Positions 7,802 through 15,863 of a DNA stretch of 64,000 nt are shown piece by piece. Made by a program: the position numbers and the translations under genes. The first letter of the stretch is position 1. The number at the start of each line of letters is the position of its first letter. The stretch covers positions 1,302,001-1,366,000 of the forward strand of contig OZ007036.1 of the NCBI GenBank assembly GCA_963931655.1, read 5' to 3'. This stretch comes from Butyricicoccus_B sp017886875 (lineage in GTDB: Bacteria; Bacillota; Clostridia; Oscillospirales; Butyricicoccaceae). The notes under the pieces were generated by a model. That model saw only the letters and a program-made list of their open reading frames with translations. It was not told where the DNA came from and ran no database searches.

Positions 7802-7821
7802 AAGTCCGCAAAAGCGGACTT
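7802..7821. terminator. Bidirectional terminator between anti-sigma gene and spoVAC
   Basis: AAGTCCGC (7802-7809), AAAA loop, GCGGACTT (7814-7821), with T-run TTTTTTATTTT on the plus strand and an A/T-rich flank on the other side. It serves the converging genes. Confidence 0.88.
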
Positions 7822-7823
7822 TT

Positions 7824-8261
7824 TTATTTTATTAACACTAAAATAATCCCATAAATTACGCTTGCAGATATACCATAAACTAAAACAGGCCCTGCAATAA
7901 CGAATAATTTAGCCGCCATACCTAAAATTAAACCTTCGCTTTTAAACTCCATTGCTGGCGATACAATAGAATTTGCAAAGCCTGTAATTGGAACTATTGT
8001 ACCTGCTCCCGCCTTTTTTGCAATTTTATCATAGAGATGTAAACCTGTTAGCACTGCACCTAAAAATACCATTGTAATCGCTGTGGCGGTTGCTGTTTGC
8101 TCTGTGTTAAAACCTTTAATCTTATAAAAATTAGAAAACACTTGTCCTATTGTACATATTATACCACCTATAAAAAACGCCCATAAACAATCACGCAAAA
8201 GCGGTGATTTTGGACTTTCTTTTTTTACAAGATATGCATACTCGGTTTTATTTAATTTCAT
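7824..8261 (-). CDS. spoVAC: Stage V sporulation protein AC
   Basis: A 145-residue membrane protein matching SpoVAC over its length: LLRDCLWAFFIGGIICTIGQ, the loop AGAGTIVPITGFANSIVSP, and EFKSEGLILGMAAKLFVIAG, with about four to five hydrophobic segments. SpoVAC is a mechanosensitive channel subunit of the SpoVA complex in the inner forespore membrane, which moves Ca-dipicolinate into the spore and out at germination. I start at ATG 8259-8261, with AGGAG 11 nt upstream; the longer frame uses an ATG before this box. Normally spoVAC is beside spoVAD and spoVAEB, but here it stands alone, between an anti-sigma gene and an ECF-transporter subunit. Confidence 0.9.
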   Translation of the reverse strand: MKLNKTEYAYLVKKESPKSPLLRDCLWAFFIGGIICTIGQVFSNFYKIKGFNTEQTATATAITMVFLGAVLTGLHLYDKIAKKAGAGTIVPITGFANSIVSPAMEFKSEGLILGMAAKLFVIAGPVLVYGISASVIYGIILVLIK

Positions 8262-8359
8262 ATATAACATTTCTCCTGTCATTTAAGCTCTATATATAAT
8301 TATTATTAGCTCAAATTTATACTTTTATCCATATTAAATCTGGCATTATAAAAATATTT

Positions 8360-8389
8360 AAAATTGGCACTTTTAAAAATGTCAATTTT
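8360..8389. repeat. Inverted repeat in the spoVAC / S-component intergenic region
   Basis: AAAATTG (8360-8366) and CAATTTT (8383-8389) in the 180-bp gap between two divergent genes. Could be an operator or a short leader hairpin for the downstream transporter gene. Nothing else is clear in 8262-8441. Confidence 0.35.
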
Positions 8390-8441
8390 ATTATAAAGTA
8401 TAGTCATGTTAAAAATAACAGCTTAGGGAGTGAAATTTACT

Positions 8442-9023
8442 ATGAAAGAAAACAAAAAATGGGACGTGCAAAAAATAGTGTTAATTGGTATGCTTGCAGC
8501 ATTTATTTTTATTAGCACAAGATTTTTATCAATACCTATTATGACACTAGTGGGAAAAACTATGCTTAAAACTGCAAACGCTCTTTGTCTTTTATTTGGT
8601 ATTTTATTTGGTGGGGTTTCAGGCGGTCTTGCTGCTGGTATAGGTTCGGCACTTTTTGATTTAACTGACCCAGTTTATGCACCAACTGCATGGATTACCT
8701 TTATAAAATTCTTTTTAATGGCTTTTGTTTGCGGAAAAATCGCTCATATTGGCGGTGCAAATGGAAACAATAAAAAATTAAATTTAATTGCATCTATTTC
8801 TGGTGTATTGTTAATGTATATTATGTATTATGCGGAAAAAATTATAACGTTAATGCTCGGTGGTTCTGAACTTGTTCCTGCTCTTGGTGCAGTTGCGACA
8901 ATACTTCCTACATCTGCATTTAATATCATATTTGCTATTGTGGTATCACAGATTTTAACACCTGTTTTAAGAAAAGCTCTTTCTTCAACAAATCTTTATA
9001 AACATGCAACTCAAACTAAATAA
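8442..9023 (+). CDS. ECF transporter S component (substrate-binding membrane subunit)
   Basis: A 193-residue hydrophobic protein with about five to six membrane segments and the S-component pattern: basic N-terminus, KIVLIGMLAAFIFISTRF, a substrate-site loop, LCLLFGILFGGVSGGLAAGI and a cytoplasmic LTDPVYAPTAWITFIKFFLM. S components bind a vitamin or other micronutrient and share an EcfAA'T energy module, which is not in this window. Substrate cannot be read from the sequence; no vitamin riboswitch is evident upstream. I start at ATG 8442 with GGGAG 11 nt upstream; the GTG at 8430 would overlap that box. Confidence 0.83.
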   Translation: MKENKKWDVQKIVLIGMLAAFIFISTRFLSIPIMTLVGKTMLKTANALCLLFGILFGGVSGGLAAGIGSALFDLTDPVYAPTAWITFIKFFLMAFVCGKIAHIGGANGNNKKLNLIASISGVLLMYIMYYAEKIITLMLGGSELVPALGAVATILPTSAFNIIFAIVVSQILTPVLRKALSSTNLYKHATQTK

Positions 9024-9029
9024 AAAAAT

Positions 9030-9066
9030 AATGCAGCTCTCCTTTTACTCTTTGGAAAGCTGCATT
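9030..9066. terminator. Bidirectional terminator (S component / XRE regulator)
   Basis: AATGCAGCT (9030-9038) pairs with AGCTGCATT (9058-9066), extended by TCC/GGA; T-rich on the plus side and A-rich on the other. It overlaps the last codons of the converging XRE gene. Confidence 0.75.
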
Positions 9067-9353
9067 TCTATTTTTGCAAGTGATAATATGGCTTGTTTTC
9101 CCCTTTTATCGAGCTTTCTATATATTTCTAAAAGCTCGACTTCTTCTTTTGGATTTTCTACCCTACCAACTAAATAATCAATGGATACATTATAATACTG
9201 TGCTAACTCAGAAAGAATTTTTAAACTTATCTGTCTTTTGCCAGCTTCATACATACCATAGGCTTCTCTTGTTATACCTAGTACACTTGCTATATCATTT
9301 TGTGTAAATTTTGCTGTTTTTCTAATTTCCTTTAGTCTTAAACCAATCCCCAT
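9045..9353 (-). CDS. XRE-family DNA-binding regulator
   Basis: A 102-residue protein with an N-terminal Cro/C1-type helix-turn-helix at about residues 5-60: LRLKEIRKTAKFTQNDIASV, LGITREAYGMYEAGKRQISL, then LSELAQYYNVSIDYLVGR. The last 35 residues are a short helical tail (EEVELLEIYRKLDKRGKQAI), probably for dimerisation. Start ATG 9351-9353 follows AGAGGTG; a longer frame from 9386 would run through the mrp terminator. It is only about 50 bp below mrp and on the same strand, with a terminator between them. Target unknown. Confidence 0.88.
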   Translation of the reverse strand: MGIGLRLKEIRKTAKFTQNDIASVLGITREAYGMYEAGKRQISLKILSELAQYYNVSIDYLVGRVENPKEEVELLEIYRKLDKRGKQAILSLAKIEMQLSKE

Positions 9354-9370
9354 ATATTCACCTCTCATTA

Positions 9371-9400
9371 AAAAAAGGGATTTCACTGCTGAAACCCCTT
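9371..9400 (-). terminator. Terminator behind mrp
   Basis: On the minus strand AAGGGGTTTC / GAAATCCCTT (one G-U) with a 6-nt loop and then six U. It lies between mrp and the XRE gene, whose ribosome-binding site starts only about 10 nt beyond it. Confidence 0.82.
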
Positions 9401-9406
9401 TATTTT

Positions 9407-10228
9407 TTAATCTCTAAGTGCTTCTAATACTTTCATTGCACCATGAAGTGCTTCTGGAAGTTTAGCATCTTCAATACAACCTGCATCAACTGCTGCTGCA
9501 AGTTTTGGGTCAAGTGGCAGTTTAGCAAGCACTGGAATTTCATAGCTTGCTGCAACTTCATCAAGCTTACTCTTGCCAAAAACTTCGATTTTCTTGCCAC
9601 AGTCTGGACATTCTAAATAGCTATAATTTTCTATAATACCCAAAATAGGAACATTCATCATTTTAGCCATTTTCACAGCCTTACCCACAATCATTGATAC
9701 CAAATCTTGAGGTGAGGTCATAATAACAATGCCATCAACAGGAATTGACTGGAAAACAGTTAGCGGTACATCGCCTGTTCCTGGAGGCATGTCAACAAAC
9801 ATATAATCTACATCGTCCCAAATGACATCTGACCAGAACTGTTTTACAGTTTCAGCGATAATTGGACCACGATAAATAACAGGGTCGTCTACATGGTCTA
9901 AAACAAAGTTAATAGACACCATATCAATACCAGTATCTGATGTTTTAGGCAGAATACCTTCTTCACAGCCTTCAAGTTTACCAGAAACACCAAAAGCCTT
10001 TGGAATAGATGGGCCAGTAATATCAGCATCTAAAATTGCAGAATGATAGCCTTTTCTGTTCATACCAACAGCTAACATAGATGTTGCAAGGCTTTTACCT
10101 ACGCCACCTTTACCAGACACAACAGCAATTACTTTTCCGATTTTAGACAGCTTATTAGGTTCAACCAATAAACTTTTTGGCTGACCACAATTAGAGCTGC
10201 AAGTTTCACAATTATGGGAACAACCCAT
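9407..10228 (-). CDS. mrp: Mrp/NBP35-type P-loop ATPase, Fe-S cluster carrier
   Basis: A 273-residue protein. An N-terminal cysteine cluster (CSHNCETCSSNC, residues 3-14) is followed by a deviant Walker A, GKGGVGKS (about 39-46), DADITGPSIPKAFG, DYMFVDMPPGTGD and a C-terminal pair CPDC (about 208-211). This is the Mrp/ApbC group, which binds a bridging 4Fe-4S cluster as a dimer and hands it to apoproteins in the cytoplasm. Length and motifs are complete. It stands alone behind its own promoter, with AAGGAG before the ATG. Confidence 0.93.
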   Translation of the reverse strand: MGCSHNCETCSSNCGQPKSLLVEPNKLSKIGKVIAVVSGKGGVGKSLATSMLAVGMNRKGYHSAILDADITGPSIPKAFGVSGKLEGCEEGILPKTSDTGIDMVSINFVLDHVDDPVIYRGPIIAETVKQFWSDVIWDDVDYMFVDMPPGTGDVPLTVFQSIPVDGIVIMTSPQDLVSMIVGKAVKMAKMMNVPILGIIENYSYLECPDCGKKIEVFGKSKLDEVAASYEIPVLAKLPLDPKLAAAVDAGCIEDAKLPEALHGAMKVLEALRD

Positions 10229-10265
10229 TTTTAAACATCTCCTTCGCTTAATACGCAGTATTTAT

Positions 10266-10294
10266 AGTATAACCTAATATACATTTTTTCGCAA
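10266..10294 (-). promoter_or_regulatory. SigA promoter of mrp
   Basis: TTGCGA (10289-10294) and TATACT (10266-10271) on the minus strand, spacer 17 nt, about 38 nt upstream of the start codon. Confidence 0.65.
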
Positions 10295-10417
10295 TGTTAT
10301 ACGCTTTTGTTAGTCTGTGCTAATCAAATTTTATCTGGAATTTATTATAAACATGATATATAATAACAATTGGAAATCAAACAATATATCTATTTTAATT
10401 AGAAAAAAGGAGAAAAA

Positions 10418-10963
10418 ATGAAAACATATCTAACATTATTCTTAACATTTATGAGAATAGGTGGTTTAACTTTTGGCGGTGGATATGCAATGCTCCCAAT
10501 GATGCAGCGTGAACTTGTTGAAAATCACGGCTGGACTACCGAAAGTGAACTTGCAGACTATTATGCTATCTCACAGTGTACCCCTGGAGTTATCGCTATT
10601 AACACTGCCACTTTTATAGGCTATAAAGTTGCAGGGGTTTTTGGTGGCATTTTTGCAACTTTGGGTGTTGCTTTCCCTTCACTTGTTATTATAACTATTA
10701 TTGCGGCTTTTCTGCAAAACTTCGCTGATTTAGCTGTTGTTCAACATGCTTTTGCTGGTATTCGTGTATGTGTTTGTGTGCTTATCTTCCAAGCGGTTCG
10801 CAAACTCTGGAAAAACACTGTTGTTAGCACCAGTACAGCTATAATTTTTGGTGTAGTTTTTATTTTATCTGCTGCATTTAGTATTTCCCCGATTATACTT
10901 GTCGCTTTAGCTGGCATTTCTGGCGTTATTATAAAAACTGTACAAAACAAGGAGGTAAAATAA
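10418..10963 (+). CDS. Chromate transporter family protein, first half
   Basis: A 181-residue membrane protein of the CHR family. It starts MKTYLTLFLTFMRIGGLTFGGGYAMLP-like (FGGG, residues 19-22), followed by the CHR motifs AISQCTPGVIAINTATFIGY and about five to six hydrophobic segments. It is one half of a bidomain pair: the next gene is homologous and overlaps its stop by one base (TAATG). Family members of this short type come in adjacent pairs that assemble as a heterodimer in the membrane with opposite topologies. They are named for chromate/sulfate export, but the real substrate in anaerobes is unclear. RBS AAGGAG. Confidence 0.9.
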   Translation: MKTYLTLFLTFMRIGGLTFGGGYAMLPMMQRELVENHGWTTESELADYYAISQCTPGVIAINTATFIGYKVAGVFGGIFATLGVAFPSLVIITIIAAFLQNFADLAVVQHAFAGIRVCVCVLIFQAVRKLWKNTVVSTSTAIIFGVVFILSAAFSISPIILVALAGISGVIIKTVQNKEVK

Positions 10964-11508
10964 TGATTTTACTTCGTTTGTTCTTTGAATTTTTTAAGGT
11001 CGGTTTGTTTTCTGTTGGCGGTGGTCTTGCAACACTTCCATTTTTATATAATATATCTGATAAAACAGGCTGGTTTACTCATGCTGATGTAACCAATCTT
11101 ATAGCTATAAGCGAGTCTACTCCCGGCCCTATTGGTGTAAATGCTGCGACTTATGTCGGATTTTTAACCGATGGTTTAATCGGTGCAATAGTTGCTACTC
11201 TTGGAATTATAGCTCCCGCTATTATTGTTATTCTAATTATAAGTCGTGTGCTTGATAAATTCCAAAAAAGCACATTAGTACAAAATGTGTTTTATGGATT
11301 GCGTCCTGCATCTACTGCACTTATTGCCTCAGCGGGTGTATTGGTTGTTAAAAATGCTTTCTTTTTAATTTCGGCTACTGGTGTAAGTATTCAAATCCCT
11401 CATTTAATTTTAGGCGTTATACTGCTTATATTGGTAAATAAAATAAATTTACACCCTGCTCTTTATATTTTGATTGCCGCTGTTGTAGGTATAATATTTA
11501 AGCTTTAA
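10963..11508 (+). CDS. Chromate transporter family protein, second half
   Basis: A 181-residue homologue of the preceding protein, with VGLFSVGGGLATLPFL at residues about 14-29 and AISESTPGPIGVNAATYVGF. Its start codon overlaps the preceding stop (TAATG), so translation is coupled, and GGAGG lies at the end of the first gene. The two equal-length halves should make one CHR transporter. A bidirectional terminator follows. Confidence 0.9.
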   Translation: MILLRLFFEFFKVGLFSVGGGLATLPFLYNISDKTGWFTHADVTNLIAISESTPGPIGVNAATYVGFLTDGLIGAIVATLGIIAPAIIVILIISRVLDKFQKSTLVQNVFYGLRPASTALIASAGVLVVKNAFFLISATGVSIQIPHLILGVILLILVNKINLHPALYILIAAVVGIIFKL

Positions 11509-11516
11509 AAAGCAAA

Positions 11517-11544
11517 AAATCCTCTCGTTTTTACGAGAGGATTT
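11517..11544. terminator. Bidirectional terminator (chromate transporter / TrpB-like)
   Basis: Perfect 12-bp stem AAATCCTCTCGT (11517-11528) / ACGAGAGGATTT (11533-11544) with a TTTT loop, T-rich on the plus side and A-rich on the other side. Confidence 0.92.
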
Positions 11545-11549
11545 TTTTA

Positions 11550-12926
11550 TTACTGAATACCATCTAGTTTTGGCAGAGATGCAAAGCCTTTTTCTAATTC
11601 TTCATCTGTAGGAATATAATTTTCCATTGTCTTAGCTCTATGTGATGAATATGCAGTCATATCAAAGTAACCTGTGCCAGTAAGACCAAATAGGATTGTT
11701 TTAGCCTCACCTGACTCTCTGCACTTAATAGCCTCGTCAATAGCTGCACGGATTGCATGAGCTGATTCTGGAGCTGGCAGAATTGTTTCTTTCTGTGCAA
11801 AGTATACTGCAGCATCAAACACATCTGTCTGCTGTACTGATGTAGCTTCCATATAGCCATCATGATAAAGCTTGGATAAAATAGGGCTCATACCATGATA
11901 TCTTAAACCGCCTGCATGATTAGCGGCTGGAATAAAACCTGCACCTAATGTATACATTCTTGCAAGTGGTGTAACCTTACCTGTATCACAATAATCATAT
12001 GCATATTTGCCTCTTGTAAGTGATGGACAAGATGCTGGTTCAACTGCTAAAATTCTAGGATTTGCTTTACCTGTTAATTTATCTTGCATAAATGGTGCAA
12101 TTAAACCACCAAGGTTAGAACCGCCACCAGCACAACCGATAACTACATCTGGATATTCTCCTAAAATCTCCATAGCTGTTTTGGACTCAAGACCGATAAT
12201 AGACTGATGTAAAAGCACCTGATTTAATACAGAACCTAAAACATAACGACAAGACTCAGTAGTTACAGCCTTTTCAACTGCCTCAGAAATTGCACAGCCT
12301 AAAGAACCAGTGGTATTAGGATTTTCGGCTAAAATCTTTCTACCTGCTTCAGTTGTCATTGATGGTGATGGTGTTACATTTGCATCAAAAACTTCCATAA
12401 TTGCACGTCTAAAAGGCTTTTGTTCATAAGAGCATTTAACCTGAAATACTTCAAGCTCTAAGCCGAAATATGAACAAGCCTCTGCAAGAGCTGTACCCCA
12501 TTGACCTGCACCAGTTTCTGTTGTAAGCCTTTTAATGCCCTGCTTTTTAGCATAATAAGCCTGAGCAATAGCTGAGTTTAATTTATGGCTACCTGATGTA
12601 TTATTACCCTCAAATTTATAATAAATCTTTGCTGGTGTATCAAGTGATTTTTCAAGATTATATGCTCTAATCAGTGGTGATGGTCTATAAATCATATATT
12701 CTTCCAAAATTTCTTCTGGAATATCAATATAACGGTTTGTCGCATCAAGTTCTTGACGAGCCAATTCTTCACAAAAGATAGGATATAAATCTTGTTCAGT
12801 TACAGGCTTTAAAGTTTGCGGATTTAGCATAGGGTCTGGCTGTTCTTTCATATCCGCACGAAGGTTATACCACTGTTTTGGCATTTGGTCTTCGGTTAAA
12901 TATAATCTGTGTGGAATTTTAGGCAT
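11550..12926 (-). CDS. TrpB-like pyridoxal-phosphate-dependent enzyme (TrpB2 group)
   Basis: A 458-residue PLP enzyme. The active-site lysine is in NNTSGSHKLNSAIAQAYYAK (about residue 115-120), with the phosphate-binding loop CAGGGSNLGG and the TETGAGQWG segment. The long N-terminal part (RLYLTEDQMPKQWYNLRADM) marks the TrpB2 branch, which makes tryptophan from indole and serine, often without a TrpA partner. No trpA or other trp gene is near, so a role in indole salvage is likely. The start at 12926 has AAGGAG 8 nt upstream. A T-box leader lies directly before it and should tie expression to uncharged tRNA-Trp. Confidence 0.9.
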   Translation of the reverse strand: MPKIPHRLYLTEDQMPKQWYNLRADMKEQPDPMLNPQTLKPVTEQDLYPIFCEELARQELDATNRYIDIPEEILEEYMIYRPSPLIRAYNLEKSLDTPAKIYYKFEGNNTSGSHKLNSAIAQAYYAKKQGIKRLTTETGAGQWGTALAEACSYFGLELEVFQVKCSYEQKPFRRAIMEVFDANVTPSPSMTTEAGRKILAENPNTTGSLGCAISEAVEKAVTTESCRYVLGSVLNQVLLHQSIIGLESKTAMEILGEYPDVVIGCAGGGSNLGGLIAPFMQDKLTGKANPRILAVEPASCPSLTRGKYAYDYCDTGKVTPLARMYTLGAGFIPAANHAGGLRYHGMSPILSKLYHDGYMEATSVQQTDVFDAAVYFAQKETILPAPESAHAIRAAIDEAIKCRESGEAKTILFGLTGTGYFDMTAYSSHRAKTMENYIPTDEELEKGFASLPKLDGIQ

Positions 12927-12963
12927 AACAATCGCTCCTTTTATAATAAAAAAATTTTTAGCT

Positions 12964-13252
12964 AAAAAAGACTCCTGCCCCATACAATGGGACAGAAGTC
13001 TGAAAATTCATCTTCTGCGGTACCACCCAAATTGATGCAAATATGCACCCACTCAAGCAAACGTACTAAAATACGCCTCCCCTTGATAACGGGTGGGAAA
13101 CCCGTCTTAGCTACTTAGAAATAATCTGTTCACCTTGCCCTTAGAAGTCCATTCATATCGGCTCTAAACACCTGTCGCAATCTCACCGCCTGCGACTCTC
13201 TGAAAGGCTGAATTCCGAACTACTACTCTTCGTCAACGGTTTATACCTTATG
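12964..13252 (-). promoter_or_regulatory. T-box riboswitch, tRNA-Trp specific
   Basis: On the minus strand the leader has all T-box parts: Stem I with GAAGAGTAGTAG on the 5' side and GATATGAATGGACTTC on the 3' side, the distal GGCGGTGAGATTGCGAC region, the T-box core GGGTGGTACCGC (13017-13028) and a terminator hairpin at 12970-13000 followed by six U (12964-12969). The specifier in GAA-TGG-A is UGG (13149-13151), the tryptophan codon, which fits the TrpB-like gene it controls. The T-box bulge is UGGU. Confidence 0.92.
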
Positions 13253-13258
13253 TTTAGC

Positions 13259-13288
13259 ATTATATGCCAGTTACAGGCATTTTGTCAA
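13259..13288 (-). promoter_or_regulatory. SigA promoter of the T-box/trpB-like transcript
   Basis: TTGACA (13283-13288) and TATAAT (13259-13264) on the minus strand, spacer 18 nt, giving a start near 13252. Confidence 0.85.
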
Positions 13289-13352
13289 CAGTATTTTTTA
13301 TTTTTATGTATTTATTTTAATAAAGAGCTTTTTAGGTATTTTTGTATTTTTA

Positions 13353-14843
13353 TCACTTTACTTGTGATACAAAACGTAAAAACGCTTGTTTTCCTTCATC
13401 ATTTCGCTTATAAACGCCAGCATGTTCAAGCACCTCAGCGAATACTTTACCCACTTCTTTTTCAATAATGCTTGTTACATTTTCAGCTGTAATCTGATTA
13501 TTTTTCATAATCTCATAAGCCCACTCAGCATGTGATGCAGTCAGTTCATCAGTGGTTAAATCCTCACCTTTTACCATTTTGTCAGCTAAAACTGCAAGCT
13601 CAGTTTTTAATCTTGCTGGTAAAACTGCAAGTCCCATTACCTCAATAAGACCGATATTTTCCTTTTTGATATGGTGCAACTGCTCATGTGGGTGATAAAG
13701 TCCCAGAGGGTGCTCATCAGTTGTAATGTTATTTCTAAGCACTAAATCAAGTTCAAAATCTTGACCTCTGCGACGTGCAATAGGAGTGATTGTGTTATGT
13801 GGAATATTGTCTGTGAAAGCTAAAATCATAGCATCTTCATCAGTGTAATTTCTCCAGCTATTTAGGATTTTATCAGCAAGCTCAATAAGGCGTTCTGGCT
13901 CTTTTGCAGTTAATCTAATAACTGACATTGGCCATTTTACAATACCCGCTTTTACATCATCAAAACCATCAAAAGAAATTTCGGTTTCAATAGGTGCAGT
14001 TTCCATTGCAAATGTATAATGACCGCCTTGGAAATGGTCATGTGCTAGAATAGAGCCGCCTACTATTGGCAAATCAGCATTAGAACCTACAAAATAATGA
14101 GGGAACTGACCTACAAAGTCAAGCAGTTTTCTAAAACAAGCTCGGTCAATTTTCATTGGAGTATGCTGAGAGTTAAACACTATACAATGTTCTGGGTAAT
14201 AAACATAAGGTGAATATTGCATAAACCAAGGTGTGTTATCAATAGTGACTGGAACAACACGGTGATTTTGTCTTGCAGGGTGGTTTACTCTGCCTGCATA
14301 ACCTTCGTTTTCCTTACATAATAAACATTTTGGATAAGATGATGCTGGCATATTTCTAGCCGCTGCAATCGCTTTTGGGTCTTTCTCTGGCTTAGACAGG
14401 TTAATTGTTATATCCAGTGTGCCGTAATCGGTTTCAGTTTTCCACTGCATATCCTTTGCAATTCTATCACGTCTAATATAATTTGTATTCTGGCTTAAAT
14501 CATAATACCAATCTGTTGCCTTTTTAGCGTCCTCATTATAGAGACTCTTAAACTTTGCGATAACCTCTCTTGGCATAGGTGTAAGTCTGCCCATTAAAGC
14601 TGTATCAAATAAATCACGATATACAACAGAGTTATTCTCTAAAAGACCATTTTCATCGGCATAATCACAAAGCTCATCAAGAGTTTTTGCAAGGTCAATT
14701 TCGCCTTCGGTTTCTACTGGCTCATAGCTATCTTTTTTTAGCACTTCAAGCAGTGAGTTTGTAGCACAAATAGTATCTTCTGGCTGAATTAAACCCTTTT
14801 CAAGTGCATAGCGTATAAGGTTTGAAATCGCTGTATCAATCAT
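13353..14843 (-). CDS. galT: UDP-glucose--hexose-1-phosphate uridylyltransferase (class II GalT)
   Basis: A 496-residue enzyme of the long Firmicutes GalT type, which differs from the 350-residue E. coli form. Motifs seen include CLLCKENEGYAGRVNHPARQ, the region GGSILAHDHFQGGHYTFAME (the H-x-H type active site with the nucleophilic His) and YHPHEQLHHIKKENIG. It transfers UMP between UDP-glucose and galactose-1-phosphate in the Leloir pathway. The start lies 2 nt after the galE stop, and its ribosome-binding site GAGGAGG is inside the galE end, so translation is coupled. No clear terminator follows; the T-box promoter of the TrpB-like gene starts about 65 bp downstream. Confidence 0.95.
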   Translation of the reverse strand: MIDTAISNLIRYALEKGLIQPEDTICATNSLLEVLKKDSYEPVETEGEIDLAKTLDELCDYADENGLLENNSVVYRDLFDTALMGRLTPMPREVIAKFKSLYNEDAKKATDWYYDLSQNTNYIRRDRIAKDMQWKTETDYGTLDITINLSKPEKDPKAIAAARNMPASSYPKCLLCKENEGYAGRVNHPARQNHRVVPVTIDNTPWFMQYSPYVYYPEHCIVFNSQHTPMKIDRACFRKLLDFVGQFPHYFVGSNADLPIVGGSILAHDHFQGGHYTFAMETAPIETEISFDGFDDVKAGIVKWPMSVIRLTAKEPERLIELADKILNSWRNYTDEDAMILAFTDNIPHNTITPIARRRGQDFELDLVLRNNITTDEHPLGLYHPHEQLHHIKKENIGLIEVMGLAVLPARLKTELAVLADKMVKGEDLTTDELTASHAEWAYEIMKNNQITAENVTSIIEKEVGKVFAEVLEHAGVYKRNDEGKQAFLRFVSQVK

Positions 14844-14845
14844 TT

Positions 14846-15838
14846 TTACGCCTCCTCATAGCCATTTGGGTGTGATTGATGCCACTTCCAAGCGGTGTCA
14901 ATAATTGTATGTAAATCATCATATTCTGGCTTCCAACCTAAAACAGTCTTTGCTTTTTGGCTAGATGCAATTAGTTGTGCAGGGTCACCAGCACGACGAG
15001 CTTCAATTTTTGCAGGAATTGGGTGACCTGTTACGCTTCTAGCTTCTTCAATAACTTCCTTAACAGAGAAACCTACACCATTGCCAAGGTTAAATACATT
15101 GTTATCTCCACCGTTTACAAGATAATCAAGAGCTAAGATATGAGCCTGTGCAAGGTCACATACATGGATATAGTCACGAATACAAGTTCCATCTGGTGTA
15201 GCATAGTCATCACCAAAGATAGAAATTTGTGGACGCTTACCCATTGGCACTTGGAGAATAAGTGGAATTAAATGTGTCTCTGGGTTATGAGCTTCACCGA
15301 TTTTTGCATTTGGGTGAGCACCACAAGCATTAAAATAACGTAGTGCAACAAATTTTAAATCATGTGCATTGGAAACCCACTTCATCATATGCTCCATAGC
15401 AAGCTTGGTTTCACCATAGCAGTTAGTAGGGTCGGTTTTATCGCTTTCTAAAATTGGTACTCTCTCTGGTTCGCCATATGTTGCAGCGGTAGATGAGAAA
15501 ACAATCTTGTTTACACCATGAGCCACCATGCTATCTAATAGCACCTTTGTACCACATAAATTATTATCATAATATTTTAGAGGGTTTTTCATGCTTTCGC
15601 CAACCTGAGAGTTAGCTGCAAAGTGAATTACACCTTCAATTTTTTCTGTTTCAAAAAGCTTATCTAAAAATTCTCTATCACGGATATCACCCTGATAAAA
15701 TCTAGCCTTTTCTGGCACAGCTGCCTTAAAACCTGTTTCAAGATTATCAGCAACTACTACATCACGACCAGCTTCACAAAGTGCTAAAGCTGTATGAGAA
15801 CCAATATAACCTGCTCCACCTAAAACTAAAATAGACAT
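14846..15838 (-). CDS. galE: UDP-glucose 4-epimerase
   Basis: A 330-residue extended short-chain dehydrogenase. It has the NAD motif GGAGYIGSH (residues 7-15), the catalytic set S-S-T and Y-x-x-x-K (VFSSTAATYG and CYGETKLAME), and the substrate segment FNACGAHPNAKIGEAHNPET. It interconverts UDP-galactose and UDP-glucose in the cytoplasm. It lies 25 bp after galK and 2 bp before galT in one operon, with TAGGAGG before the ATG. Confidence 0.97.
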   Translation of the reverse strand: MSILVLGGAGYIGSHTALALCEAGRDVVVADNLETGFKAAVPEKARFYQGDIRDREFLDKLFETEKIEGVIHFAANSQVGESMKNPLKYYDNNLCGTKVLLDSMVAHGVNKIVFSSTAATYGEPERVPILESDKTDPTNCYGETKLAMEHMMKWVSNAHDLKFVALRYFNACGAHPNAKIGEAHNPETHLIPLILQVPMGKRPQISIFGDDYATPDGTCIRDYIHVCDLAQAHILALDYLVNGGDNNVFNLGNGVGFSVKEVIEEARSVTGHPIPAKIEARRAGDPAQLIASSQKAKTVLGWKPEYDDLHTIIDTAWKWHQSHPNGYEEA

Positions 15839-15863
15839 TTTAAAAAACCTCCTAAAATTATAA

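Noticed and set aside
13351..13369. Inverted repeat TATCAC/GTGATA at the end of galT as a gal terminator
   Set aside because: No T-run follows on either strand, so it does not look like an intrinsic terminator.
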